Part shown: one piece after another, positions 35,219-43,165 of the stretch
Position numbering within the stretch: the stretch's first letter is position 1
Layout: each line of letters opens with the position of its first letter
Source of the DNA: JANJUO01 sp942492935
GTDB lineage: Bacteria > Bacteroidota > Ignavibacteria > Kapaibacteriales > UBA2268
Assembly: GCA_942492935.1 (NCBI GenBank)
Contig: OW818654.1
Span: forward strand, 3,472,001 to 3,536,000
Direction of reading: 5' to 3'
Length of the DNA: 64,000 bases
Position numbers and translations under genes: made by a program
The notes under the pieces: model-generated
The model's input: the letters and a program-made list of their open reading frames with translations, nothing else
Told to the model about the DNA's origin: nothing
Database searches by the model: none

Positions 35219-37360
35219 ATGCACAAAATAATAAATTTACCAACTATCAATATGATGTTATACAATCTTAGATTTCCTGCACCACAAACAAGAGCATCAA
35301 ACAAAAATATGACTTACACTTATAACATACGTGGTGGTGTTGATAAAATTGAATATCCAGAATTCGATGTTACTAAAGAATTTGTTTATAATGCTCGTGG
35401 CTTTGTGAGTTCTCTTACTGCTAAGGGAAAGAATGGACAAGTTTTATTTACTCAATCTCTCGGTAGAGATTATATGGGCAATATTCTTCAACAAACATCT
35501 CAACATACTGGAGGAAATCCTTTGATTCAGAACTATGTTTATGATGATTTGAATAGATTGACTGCTTGGGACGACAACTCAAACAACAGTGAATCTTATA
35601 CTTATGACAATATGGGTAATCGTACAGCTGCTACTAAAAACGGTATCTCGCATACTTACACTTATAGCACTGGAAAGAATCAATTGAATTCTGTTTCTTA
35701 TCCAAATTTCAATAGAAATTATTTTTATAATGGTATCGGTGCTGTAAATAAAATTGAGCATTATGAGAATAGTATCCAAGTTCTTGAGGAGGTTTTCGAG
35801 TATAATTCGGGAACAATTGTTAAGAATTACAGAAAAAAGAACTTGGGAACAAATCCTTTTGCTGATGTTGCATTTTCTACAAATCCAATTACATTTTCGG
35901 ACAAAGAATGGCTATGGGCATACCGACAAAGTGCATTGGGAGGACGTGAACAGAAGCGACTTTTGACCTCTCCACATAGTGATGAAACTGACAATAACGG
36001 CAAGATTTTTGCTCATCTTTGGGAGTATTCTTTACTTGGAGCGGGTGGTGAAGAATTAATTTTTTATAAGGGATTTCAAATAAATACAAATACGGCACCT
36101 CCGTCTAATGATGCGGGTAGGCGTGTTTATATGGGTGTACATCGGTATATGGTGAATGGTGGCGAAATACAGATTAACGGATTGGGCGTGATGGAACTGC
36201 ATATTACAAACCATCTTGGAAATGTACGTGTAATAACCAACACAGACGGAAGTGAACTGAAGAAGTTTGATTATAAGCCATTCGGTGAGCTTCTGTGGAG
36301 TAACTCCACAACTCCTCGCAAGGGATTTGAATCTGCGGAGTACGATGCCGAAAGTGGTTACATCTCTATGGGAGCAAGAACATACTGCCAAGATATAGGT
36401 CGCTTTCTTCAGCCCGACCCACTTTTTGAGGCATTTGCAAGGCATACGCCCTACCACTACAGTTTCAACTCCCCTCTTGTATGGCTCGACCCAAGCGGTC
36501 TTGCACCGGAGAAAGAGAAGGGAGAAGAGAGGTTGCAGAGCGTATTGCGACCGGTTTACGAAGAAGGGGAATGGGTGTATTTAAGAGGATATATGGAACG
36601 TAGAATGGCTTGGTGTTTGGATGATGCAATGTGGCAATTAGCATTAGGGCGACATCAAGAGGAGTGGAACAAAGCAGCACGAGGAGGTGGTAGTAATGGT
36701 ACTAAAAATGGGGTAAGTGATAATAAATCTGAATCAAAAACTGATTCGAAAAATAAAAATTCTTCTGAATGGGTTTATAATGGTGTTGACTATGGTTCAA
36801 AAGAAGCTCTGGTTGCAGCAACAAGCAATAAAACCTATGCTCAACTTAAGGAAGGTGGAATTCCTCAGTACCATACTAAACCTGTCGAAGTTGAAAGTCA
36901 AAAAATACACACCAAAGATGATACATTCGATATTTTTGCTTTAACTTATTGGCATTATCAACTTGGTGGTAAGGAGGATTTACATATTTCAACGAGTTTA
37001 TTAGATGTTAGTTCTACATCTCAAGGAGACTTGGAATTTGATAATGAAAAAAACGAATTTAAAGTTAATTTAGTAAATCAATCATTTTTCAATACAACAA
37101 GTTTAGCATTAGGTAATATAAGCCTTAAAAAAGTTGGACACAATTTATTTAAAATTTTGGATGATGTTTATGATTTTGATATAAAACGTGAACAAGGATG
37201 GAGTAATAGAAACAAATTTACATTAATTGCTGGTTTAATGCACGGTCCGGTATTTGATAACCAAACTTTCTACCCATTATCTAAATATAATGTGATATCG
37301 AAAAATTTTGGTGGAATGTTTACAATTAAATTTTATGGTACTATATATATAAAACCATAA
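35219..37360 (+). CDS. RHS-repeat polymorphic toxin, N-terminally shortened
   Basis: 713 residues. Residues ~30-280 contain YD/RHS repeats (YVYDDLNRLTAWDDNS, SYTYDNMGNRTAATKN). Residues ~325-430 form the conserved RHS core (LGNVRVITNTDGS, FDYKPFGE, GARTYCQDIGRFLQPDP, ending WLDPSGL). The ~275 residues after it are the variable toxin part with no recognised motif; they end KFYGTIYIKP. Full RHS proteins carry a signal and thousands of residues before this, so the gene is truncated or a recombined fragment; no signal peptide is seen. Two related lipoproteins, probably immunity, follow at once. Base composition in the core is visibly more GC-rich than in the toxin part, as usual for exchanged tips. 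Confidence 0.85.
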   Translation: MHKIINLPTINMMLYNLRFPAPQTRASNKNMTYTYNIRGGVDKIEYPEFDVTKEFVYNARGFVSSLTAKGKNGQVLFTQSLGRDYMGNILQQTSQHTGGNPLIQNYVYDDLNRLTAWDDNSNNSESYTYDNMGNRTAATKNGISHTYTYSTGKNQLNSVSYPNFNRNYFYNGIGAVNKIEHYENSIQVLEEVFEYNSGTIVKNYRKKNLGTNPFADVAFSTNPITFSDKEWLWAYRQSALGGREQKRLLTSPHSDETDNNGKIFAHLWEYSLLGAGGEELIFYKGFQINTNTAPPSNDAGRRVYMGVHRYMVNGGEIQINGLGVMELHITNHLGNVRVITNTDGSELKKFDYKPFGELLWSNSTTPRKGFESAEYDAESGYISMGARTYCQDIGRFLQPDPLFEAFARHTPYHYSFNSPLVWLDPSGLAPEKEKGEERLQSVLRPVYEEGEWVYLRGYMERRMAWCLDDAMWQLALGRHQEEWNKAARGGGSNGTKNGVSDNKSESKTDSKNKNSSEWVYNGVDYGSKEALVAATSNKTYAQLKEGGIPQYHTKPVEVESQKIHTKDDTFDIFALTYWHYQLGGKEDLHISTSLLDVSSTSQGDLEFDNEKNEFKVNLVNQSFFNTTSLALGNISLKKVGHNLFKILDDVYDFDIKREQGWSNRNKFTLIAGLMHGPVFDNQTFYPLSKYNVISKNFGGMFTIKFYGTIYIKP

Positions 37361-37372
37361 TTGGAGAAAACA

Positions 37373-37918
37373 ATGAAAAAAATAATTTTATTATTATGCT
37401 TAATTACAATAATAATATCCTGTGAAGTTTCAATTTCAAATTTCGGAAATTATCATCTTGACGGTGATAGTGCTTTAGAGAATGTATTAGTTTTAGACAA
37501 ATCGGGAAGTATTTCATTTGTGGATGAGTTAGGTATCAAAAGAAAAGGTATTTTGATAAAAACTATTGATTCAAATGAAATTGCTGATTCATTCTATGCT
37601 ACAAATGGGTGGATAGTTTTAAGCAATTATATTGACTCATTTGCAATTGATTCATATAAATTCATTTTAATAGCTCGTAAACCAATTATTCCAATTGAAA
37701 GAAAAGTTGATAGTATAATTAAAAATTCGTCCAATAATTATTCGAGTTATAATTTAATTTTAGATGAACTTAAAACTAGCACACATATAGAATACTTTAT
37801 TATAAATCAGATAGATGATATCATTTATGGACCATACAATAGAGAAAGATTTTTCCTTCAAAGAAAAAAATTTAAAATTCCTGTTAATTTAAATTTGACA
37901 AAAACATCAGGTTATTAA
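37373..37918 (+). CDS. Putative immunity lipoprotein 1
   Basis: 181 residues from ATG 37373, 12 bases after the toxin stop with TTGGAG before it. Lipoprotein signal MKKIILLLCLITIIISC (Cys17). The C-terminal pattern YFIINQIDDIIYGPYNRERFFLQRKKFKIP is shared with the next gene and resembles DUF3997-type proteins. Position behind an RHS toxin and paired duplication suggest it neutralises that toxin at the membrane or periplasm; this is inference. Confidence 0.65.
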   Translation: MKKIILLLCLITIIISCEVSISNFGNYHLDGDSALENVLVLDKSGSISFVDELGIKRKGILIKTIDSNEIADSFYATNGWIVLSNYIDSFAIDSYKFILIARKPIIPIERKVDSIIKNSSNNYSSYNLILDELKTSTHIEYFIINQIDDIIYGPYNRERFFLQRKKFKIPVNLNLTKTSGY

Positions 37919-37949
37919 ATTTTATGGAACAATCTATATCAAACCATAA
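37917..37949 (+). pseudogene. Vestigial toxin tail between the immunity genes
   Basis: Eleven codons reading K-F-Y-G-T-I-Y-I-K-P-stop, the same residues as the very end of the RHS toxin (37328-37360), followed as there by a short TGGAGAA spacer and the start of a lipoprotein gene. It shows that the second immunity gene arrived together with a toxin module that has since been lost. Confidence 0.85.
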
Positions 37950-37962
37950 ATGGAGAAATTTT

Positions 37963-38484
37963 ATGAAAAAAATAATTTTTGCAATAATTATGAAACTTCT
38001 ATCATCTTGTGATAGATATTCTTTTAATTCTGGTATTTTTGGTGGATACAAAATTGATAGCTGGAGTTCATTACAAAGATATATTATATTGGATAAAGTT
38101 GGCACTAAAACTGATAATTCTTCTAATGGTCATTTTCGAAATGATTATACTTTATTAATTTGTATTGATTCAAACAACGTCATTGATTCAAGTTATGCTA
38201 CTAATGAAGGAAAAGTGATTTATAATTATGTTGATTATTTTGTATCGGATTATGAAAAATTTATTCTTGTAGCTCAAATTGATATGAAGGAACTTTGGGA
38301 ATATAAATCCATGAGAGAAATGGTAAATATTTTAAAGATGAAAAGGAAAAAGGGTGAATATCAATATTGGATAATAAATAAAAATGATGACATCATTTAT
38401 GGTCCTTTCAACCAAAGTAAATTCATTGAAAAAAGAAAAGAACTCGATGTACCAAAGGAACTAAAAATGAAATTTGAAAAGTGA
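37963..38484 (+). CDS. Putative immunity lipoprotein 2
   Basis: 173 residues from ATG 37963. Lipoprotein-type signal MKKIIFAIIMKLLSSC (Cys16), then a domain like that of the preceding protein: LLICIDSNNVIDSSYATNEG (compare TIDSNEIADSFYATNGW) and YWIINKNDDIIYGPFNQSKFIEKRKELDVP. Homologous but well diverged, so it may protect against a different toxin allele. Followed by a hairpin and then an orphan RHS core. Confidence 0.65.
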   Translation: MKKIIFAIIMKLLSSCDRYSFNSGIFGGYKIDSWSSLQRYIILDKVGTKTDNSSNGHFRNDYTLLICIDSNNVIDSSYATNEGKVIYNYVDYFVSDYEKFILVAQIDMKELWEYKSMREMVNILKMKRKKGEYQYWIINKNDDIIYGPFNQSKFIEKRKELDVPKELKMKFEK

Positions 38485-38497
38485 TAAATTTCATCTT

Positions 38498-38521
38498 CCC
38501 CCAGCTCGCAAAAGCTGGGGG
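38498..38521. repeat. GC-rich hairpin behind the immunity genes
   Basis: CCCCCAGC/GCTGGGGG 8-bp stem with an 8-base loop, in otherwise AT-rich DNA. No T-run follows on either strand, so it is more likely a dispersed palindrome than an efficient terminator. Confidence 0.5.
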
Positions 38522-38589
38522 AAATGAAAAGAAAAAAAAAGGAGAAATGATTTCAAAATAAATGATAGAAATATAGAAACTAAAGACGT

Positions 38590-38851
38590 CGAAAACGGTT
38601 ACATCTCTATGGGAGCAAGAACTTACTGCCAAGATATATGTCGTTTTCTTCAGCCCGACCCACTCTTTGAAGCATTCGCAAGACATACGCCCTACCACTA
38701 CAGTTTCAACTCCCCATTAGTGTGGCTCGACCCAAGCGGTCTCGCTCCGGAGAAGGAGAAGGGGGAAGAGAGACTGCAGATGATGGAAAATGTTCATTTC
38801 AATATGAATGATACAATGATAATTCTCATTCATATCGAAGTGAGAATATAA
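38590..38851 (+). pseudogene. Orphan RHS core remnant
   Basis: About 190 bases matching 36352-36537 at roughly 90% (from ggttacatctctatgggagc to the EEKGEERLQ-type end of the core), with one Gly-to-Cys change in QDICRF. It then diverges into a short unrelated tail (MMENVHFNMNDT) and stops. No upstream RHS region. This is a stranded alternative toxin tip whose toxin has mostly been deleted. Confidence 0.85.
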
Positions 38852-38883
38852 ATGTTCAATTATTAAAGCACTCATTATTTTCA

Positions 38884-40104
38884 TTAATTCCAAGCTTTCA
38901 TTATTTCTTGATGCTTAACTTTATCTGTAATTTCGATATAACGCTTAAAGGTTTTGTAGTCTTTATGACCTGTGATTTTCATAACAATTTCTGGTCTCAT
39001 ACCTTTTTCAAGTGAAAGAGTTACAAAAGTACGGCGACCCATGTGCGAAGTTACAAGTTCATATTTTGGCTTAATAGATTCAAATCTAACCGCTCCCTTA
39101 TATTCTACAATCGTAACAGGTTCATCTAATCCAGCCATTTTTGCAATGTTTTTCAACTCAATATTATATTTATTTTTGTCAATAATTGGGAATCTTTGAT
39201 TTGAACTCTTATATTTTTCAATGATAACTAAAGTACTTGCAATTAATGGAATTTCAATAATATCTTTTGTTTTCTTTGTTCGTAAATGCCAAGTATTATT
39301 TATTATATCTTCAAATTTCAAATTCATTATATCGGAATATCTCGCTCCAGTGAAGCAACTCAAACAAAATAAATTGCGGATATGATACTGGATAGTATTT
39401 TCCTCTAAATCAAGATTATTTAATTGCATCAATTCATTAAATGTTAATGTAACAATATCAATAGTCTCAGATTTTGCTTTGAATTGTTTGTATTGATTGT
39501 TTTTGTGATAGTTTCTCTGCTCTGCCCAATTTAAAAATGCAGCTAAACGCTTCTTTTTACCTTGAATAGTATTGTTTTTAAATTCTTTATTTTGAATACA
39601 AAAACGAACAAACTTATCAAAGAAATTCAAATCAATATTTTCAAAAGTGATGACTGTTTTGCTTGTAACCTGAAATTCAAGTAAATTTTTCTTCAGACTT
39701 ACAATATTGGAAATGTAGCCCTGCGTAAACTCACTACTCTTACTTTCAATATATTTGTCCAAAACTTCAAAAAAATCAAATTTATGTTGGTCAGGCGAAT
39801 TAAATATTCGGTCTTTGATAAATGATTTAATGATGTTAGTTTCAAGCTGGAAATTTTTCTTAGTAAATTCAATATAAGCTGAATTAACCCCATTTTTAAA
39901 CTTATCCAAATATGAGTTCCATTGAGCATAATCAGGATGCGACTTTCTGACATTTTGATTTTTAGGATTCCAATGTTCAGGAGAAATTTTCAATTGCGTA
40001 TTAATATTGATAGTTTTACAGTTTTTAATACCTCTAATAAAACAAATAATAGATTTTTCATTACTGCGTAAAAGTTTGCTATCCAAATAAAAATTTATAG
40101 TCAT
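38884..40104 (-). CDS. Tyrosine recombinase/integrase, Bacteroidota mobile-element type
   Basis: 406 residues from ATG 40104 (MTINFYLDSK); a longer form from 40134 is possible but starts in a hydrophobic non-conserved stretch. An N-terminal arm-binding domain (residues 1-90) is followed by a SAM-like core-binding domain (~100-210) and the catalytic domain with Arg in TGARYSD, Lys in RTKKTK, H-x-x-R in SHMGRRTF, and His and the nucleophilic Tyr in GHKDYKTFKRY. All catalytic residues are present. It could serve a mobile element comprising part of the left 40 kb; no attachment sites were identified, and the nearest tRNA (42959) is on the far side of rsmI. Confidence 0.9.
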   Translation of the reverse strand: MTINFYLDSKLLRSNEKSIICFIRGIKNCKTININTQLKISPEHWNPKNQNVRKSHPDYAQWNSYLDKFKNGVNSAYIEFTKKNFQLETNIIKSFIKDRIFNSPDQHKFDFFEVLDKYIESKSSEFTQGYISNIVSLKKNLLEFQVTSKTVITFENIDLNFFDKFVRFCIQNKEFKNNTIQGKKKRLAAFLNWAEQRNYHKNNQYKQFKAKSETIDIVTLTFNELMQLNNLDLEENTIQYHIRNLFCLSCFTGARYSDIMNLKFEDIINNTWHLRTKKTKDIIEIPLIASTLVIIEKYKSSNQRFPIIDKNKYNIELKNIAKMAGLDEPVTIVEYKGAVRFESIKPKYELVTSHMGRRTFVTLSLEKGMRPEIVMKITGHKDYKTFKRYIEITDKVKHQEIMKAWN

Positions 40105-40134
40105 AAAAGCACCAAAATATTGAAAAAACAACAT

Positions 40135-40628
40135 ACAAAATTACGAAAATTCCAACAATAATCCAACACTTTTTCTTTATTTGTTGACGAATGAACTTTA
40201 TTTATCTTTACAATAAAAATATCGTAATCTATTGTAATATAGTAATTTATGCTAAATAATGCAAACTAATGATAAGTAATATAAATGTGGCATACAATCC
40301 CAGCGGGATTGAATAATTGAAAACCCCACCTAAATCCTCCCCAAAAGGAGGACTTTACATATATTCCTTCCCCTTGGGGAAGGTTAGGATGGGGTTTATT
40401 GTGTTACAAACATTAATTCCCTAAAGGAATTTCTCACAAAATAATAAAAATAGAAATTTATGGTTGGTCGGCTAAGTAGTTACGAAATTTTTAATTTAGC
40501 AAATAAAAATTCCTTTTTGCAATTAATTTAATTAAATTCGTCAATATATATAAGTAAAAATTAATTATCGTAAATATGGTTAAAAAACAACTATATTTGT
40601 ATTTTATTCTATTGCAAAGGCAAAAAAA
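40135..40628. repeat. Intergenic with dispersed palindromic repeats
   Basis: No gene seen. At 40320-40400 is an imperfect palindrome from aaaccccacctaaatcctcc to ggttaggatggggttt that recurs at 45840-45915 and 55083-55150. At about 40405-40485 follows a second family (attaattccctaaaggaattt, then tagaaatttatggttgg) that recurs at about 54897-54965 and 55155-55235. Confidence 0.65.
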
Positions 40629-42464
40629 GTGAGTGAACAATCCGGTAAATTGTTTGTAGTTTCTACTCCAATCGGAAATAAAGATGATATTACAGCAAGA
40701 GCTGTAAGTGTATTAACCAGATGTGATTTGGTTGTTTGTGAAGAAATTAAGGAAGGCGCTGTTACCTTAAAAAATATCAATTTAAAAAAAGAATTGACCG
40801 AACTTAATGAGCAAAATGAAATTGATAGAGTTCCAGAAATTATAGAACTCATAAATAGTGGGAAAAAAATTGCCCTGATTTCCGATGCCGGAACTCCTGT
40901 TTTTGCTGACCCGGGTTTTGAATTAGTAAAATCAGCTCTCAAGCATAATATTGATATTGAAGTTGTTCCCGGTGTTACAAGCATTATGACTGCAATTGTA
41001 AGAAGCGGATTTCCAATTGATGAATTTTTATATGCCGGCTTTTTGGATAGAAAAGAAGGAGAAAGGTTAAACAAGTTACAACAACTTTCTAAAGAAAATA
41101 GGACTGTTGTAATCCTTGAAACTCCATACAGATTGAATGCAATTATTTCTTCTGCGGCTAAAATTATGCCTAATAGAAAAGCATACCTCGGTTTAAATCT
41201 TACTATGCCTTTTGAAACTCATCATTATGGTACTTTTGCAGAACTAAATGAAAAGTTTGAAAATGAAAAAATTAAAGCTGAATTTGTAATCGTTTTTGAA
41301 GGTAGTGGTATTGTTGCTAAGCAATATTCATCTGATGCTGAAGGATTTTCCGAAAGAAGACCTGAAAGAAGAAGTGAAAGAAGTAGCGATAGAGCCAGTG
41401 ATAGGTCAGGTGATAGAGGAGGTAAATATGAGGGAAGATACAATCCTAATCGTAATTTCTCTTCTGATAATAGCGAACAAGAAAGAAGTAACAGATATTC
41501 CTCAAATAGAGATAATCAGTCAGATTATCCTAAAAGAGAGTTTAAAAAAGAATTTTCAGAAGGTGAATCAGGAATTGAAAGTGAAAGCAGACCTAAAAGA
41601 TTCATAGCAAGAGATAAAAACAGGTATGAAAACGCTGGTGATAAACCACGTTACAGAGATGAAAATAAACCAAAATTAAATCCTGAATTATCTAATGATG
41701 AATTCGGGGGTGAGCAAGAACACACATCTGAAAGAAGTGAAAGACCAAGCGAATTTAGCAGAGATAGAAAGCCATCATACTCAAAAGACGCTGGAAGACC
41801 AAGACGCGAAGGTTCTGGTGGATATAGCAGTGATAGACCAAAGCGTGAAGGTTCTGGTGGTTATAGCAGTGATAGACCAAAGCGTGAAGGTTCTGGTGGT
41901 TATAGCAGTGATAGACCAAAGCGTGAAGGTTCTGGTGGATATAGTAGTGATAGACCAAGACGTGAAGGTTCTGGCGGTTATAGACCAAGACGTGAAGGTT
42001 CTGGCGGTTATAGCAGTGATAGACCAAGACGTGAGGGTTCTGGCGGTTATAGCAGTGATAGACCAAGACGTGAAGGTTCTGGCGGTTATAGCAGTGATAG
42101 ACCAAGACGTGAAGGTTCTGGCGGTTATGGTGGTGGCAGAAGTTCATCTTATTCAAAAGATGGTGATAGACCAAGAAGTAGTGGTTCCTCGGATAGACGT
42201 GGTGGCTCAAGTGGTTTTGGAGGTGGCAGAAGTTCATCATATTCAAAAGACGGTGCTAGACCAAGAAGCAGTGGTTCTTCAGACAGAAGGGAAGGTCCGC
42301 GTGAATTTGGTAGTGGAAGTTCCAAACCTAATTATGGAAAAAGTATTTCAGCGGACAAAACTGCAAGATTTGAAAAGAAATTTGGTAAGTCTGATTCCCG
42401 CCCTGGTAAGAAAAGAGATTTCAAAAAAAGCTCAGCAGGAAAAAGCAGAGGCAGATTTAAATAA
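40629..42464 (+). CDS. rsmI: 16S rRNA 2'-O-methyltransferase RsmI with long R/G/S-rich repeat tail
   Basis: 611 residues, starting at a GTG. Residues 1-230 are the SAM-dependent tetrapyrrole-methylase-fold core of RsmI: LFVVSTPIGNKDDIT, VVCEEIKEG, IALISDAGTPVFADPG, VVPGVTSIMTAIVRSG, VVILETPYRL and the closing FVIVFEG. RsmI 2'-O-methylates C1402 of 16S rRNA. From ~245 to 611 the protein is low-complexity: Arg/Ser/Glu-rich, then nine REGSGGY units (mostly 13 residues), two GGGRSSSYSKDG blocks and a Lys/Arg-rich end. Normal RsmI is 230-300 residues, so the tail is exceptional; it resembles RNA-binding RGG-type tails. One frame runs through, without a stop. Confidence 0.85.
   Translation: MSEQSGKLFVVSTPIGNKDDITARAVSVLTRCDLVVCEEIKEGAVTLKNINLKKELTELNEQNEIDRVPEIIELINSGKKIALISDAGTPVFADPGFELVKSALKHNIDIEVVPGVTSIMTAIVRSGFPIDEFLYAGFLDRKEGERLNKLQQLSKENRTVVILETPYRLNAIISSAAKIMPNRKAYLGLNLTMPFETHHYGTFAELNEKFENEKIKAEFVIVFEGSGIVAKQYSSDAEGFSERRPERRSERSSDRASDRSGDRGGKYEGRYNPNRNFSSDNSEQERSNRYSSNRDNQSDYPKREFKKEFSEGESGIESESRPKRFIARDKNRYENAGDKPRYRDENKPKLNPELSNDEFGGEQEHTSERSERPSEFSRDRKPSYSKDAGRPRREGSGGYSSDRPKREGSGGYSSDRPKREGSGGYSSDRPKREGSGGYSSDRPRREGSGGYRPRREGSGGYSSDRPRREGSGGYSSDRPRREGSGGYSSDRPRREGSGGYGGGRSSSYSKDGDRPRSSGSSDRRGGSSGFGGGRSSSYSKDGARPRSSGSSDRREGPREFGSGSSKPNYGKSISADKTARFEKKFGKSDSRPGKKRDFKKSSAGKSRGRFK
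41801..42300 (+). repeat. Coding tandem repeat in rsmI (39-bp units)
   Basis: Nine consecutive copies of a unit beginning cgtgaaggttctggtgg, mostly 39 bases apart (one 24-base unit), followed by two longer 93-base-type copies around ggtggcagaagttcatc. High DNA-level similarity suggests recent expansion, so copy number may vary between strains. Confidence 0.85.
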
Positions 42465-42488
42465 TCTGAATCAATTTTAATTTTTAAT

Positions 42489-42533
42489 TAAGCATCAAAA
42501 TTCTTTGTAGAAATTTGATGCTTTTTTTGTTCA
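42489..42533 (+). terminator. Intrinsic terminator behind rsmI
   Basis: AGCATCAAA/TTTGATGCT stem, enlarged by TTCT/AGAA inner pairs, followed by seven T, about 25 bases after the rsmI stop. Confidence 0.85.
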
Positions 42534-42728
42534 AATTAGACAATGATTACTGTAAAATAGCACTTAATCGGAAGTGGGATTGATGGTTTGGGTTTTCAAT
42601 ATGAATGATATGTAAAATTATTTATGATACTGTTCAATTCAAAATTAGCTTTTTCATTTCTTTGTCGTATAGTTAATATTTTAAATTGTAAAGTATATGT
42701 TTGTGTTTAAGATTGGATTAAATATAAT

Positions 42729-42830
42729 AAAAAAAGTCAGGTTTACCGATGTACGAGATGAACAAACTGACCGTTGCTTCCTTCCGAATCTGGCGGAGTT
42801 GGGCTCGTCATCACCACACGGGACCTGACC
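42729..42830 (-). ncRNA. ffs: Signal recognition particle RNA (4.5S-type)
   Basis: On the minus strand, GGTCAGGTCCCGTG at the 5' end pairs with GTAAACCTGAC at the 3' end, and the conserved apical motif CGGAAGGAAGCAACGG lies between. This is the universally conserved SRP domain IV with GGAA tetraloop that binds Ffh. Length ~100 nt. The 3' end runs into seven T (the terminator), and a consensus promoter lies directly upstream. Confidence 0.9.
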
Positions 42831-42834
42831 GATA

Positions 42835-42866
42835 CAAAATTACGAACTTTTTGGTTATCCACCAAA
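42835..42866 (-). promoter_or_regulatory. Promoter of the SRP RNA gene
   Basis: TTTG (42866-42863), a 20-base spacer and TAATTTTG (42842-42835) on the minus strand, which is the Bacteroidota -33/-7 consensus. The RNA begins five bases after the -7 box. It sets the promoter standard used elsewhere in this window. Confidence 0.8.
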
Positions 42867-42958
42867 TAAAAAAAATGTTTTTGCAATTTTTTTCATTCAA
42901 TACATTTTTTTTCTTGTTTAATTGAAAAAAAAGTCTTAATTTTGAAATCTTGTTTGAT

Positions 42959-43032
<74 letters not shown>

Positions 43033-43043
43033 CAAAATAGACA

Positions 43044-43077
43044 AAAAGCCGTTCATTAGTAACGGCTTTTGTTTTTT
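43044..43077 (+). terminator. Intrinsic terminator behind tRNA-Arg
   Basis: Ten-base stem AAAAGCCGTT/AACGGCTTTT with a 7-base loop and GTTTTTT. Confidence 0.9.
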
Positions 43078-43165
43078 CAATTTAAAAGTAACATTTTGTT
43101 CGGCTAAGAACAAATTTTTAATTAATTTTGATTTTTTAGAAATATAATAATTTAAGAATGATAAT

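Noticed and set aside
41695..42480. 261-codon plus-strand frame and a long minus-strand frame inside rsmI
   Set aside because: Both are shadows of the 39-base repeat, which lacks stops in several frames; the rsmI frame continues the enzyme core.
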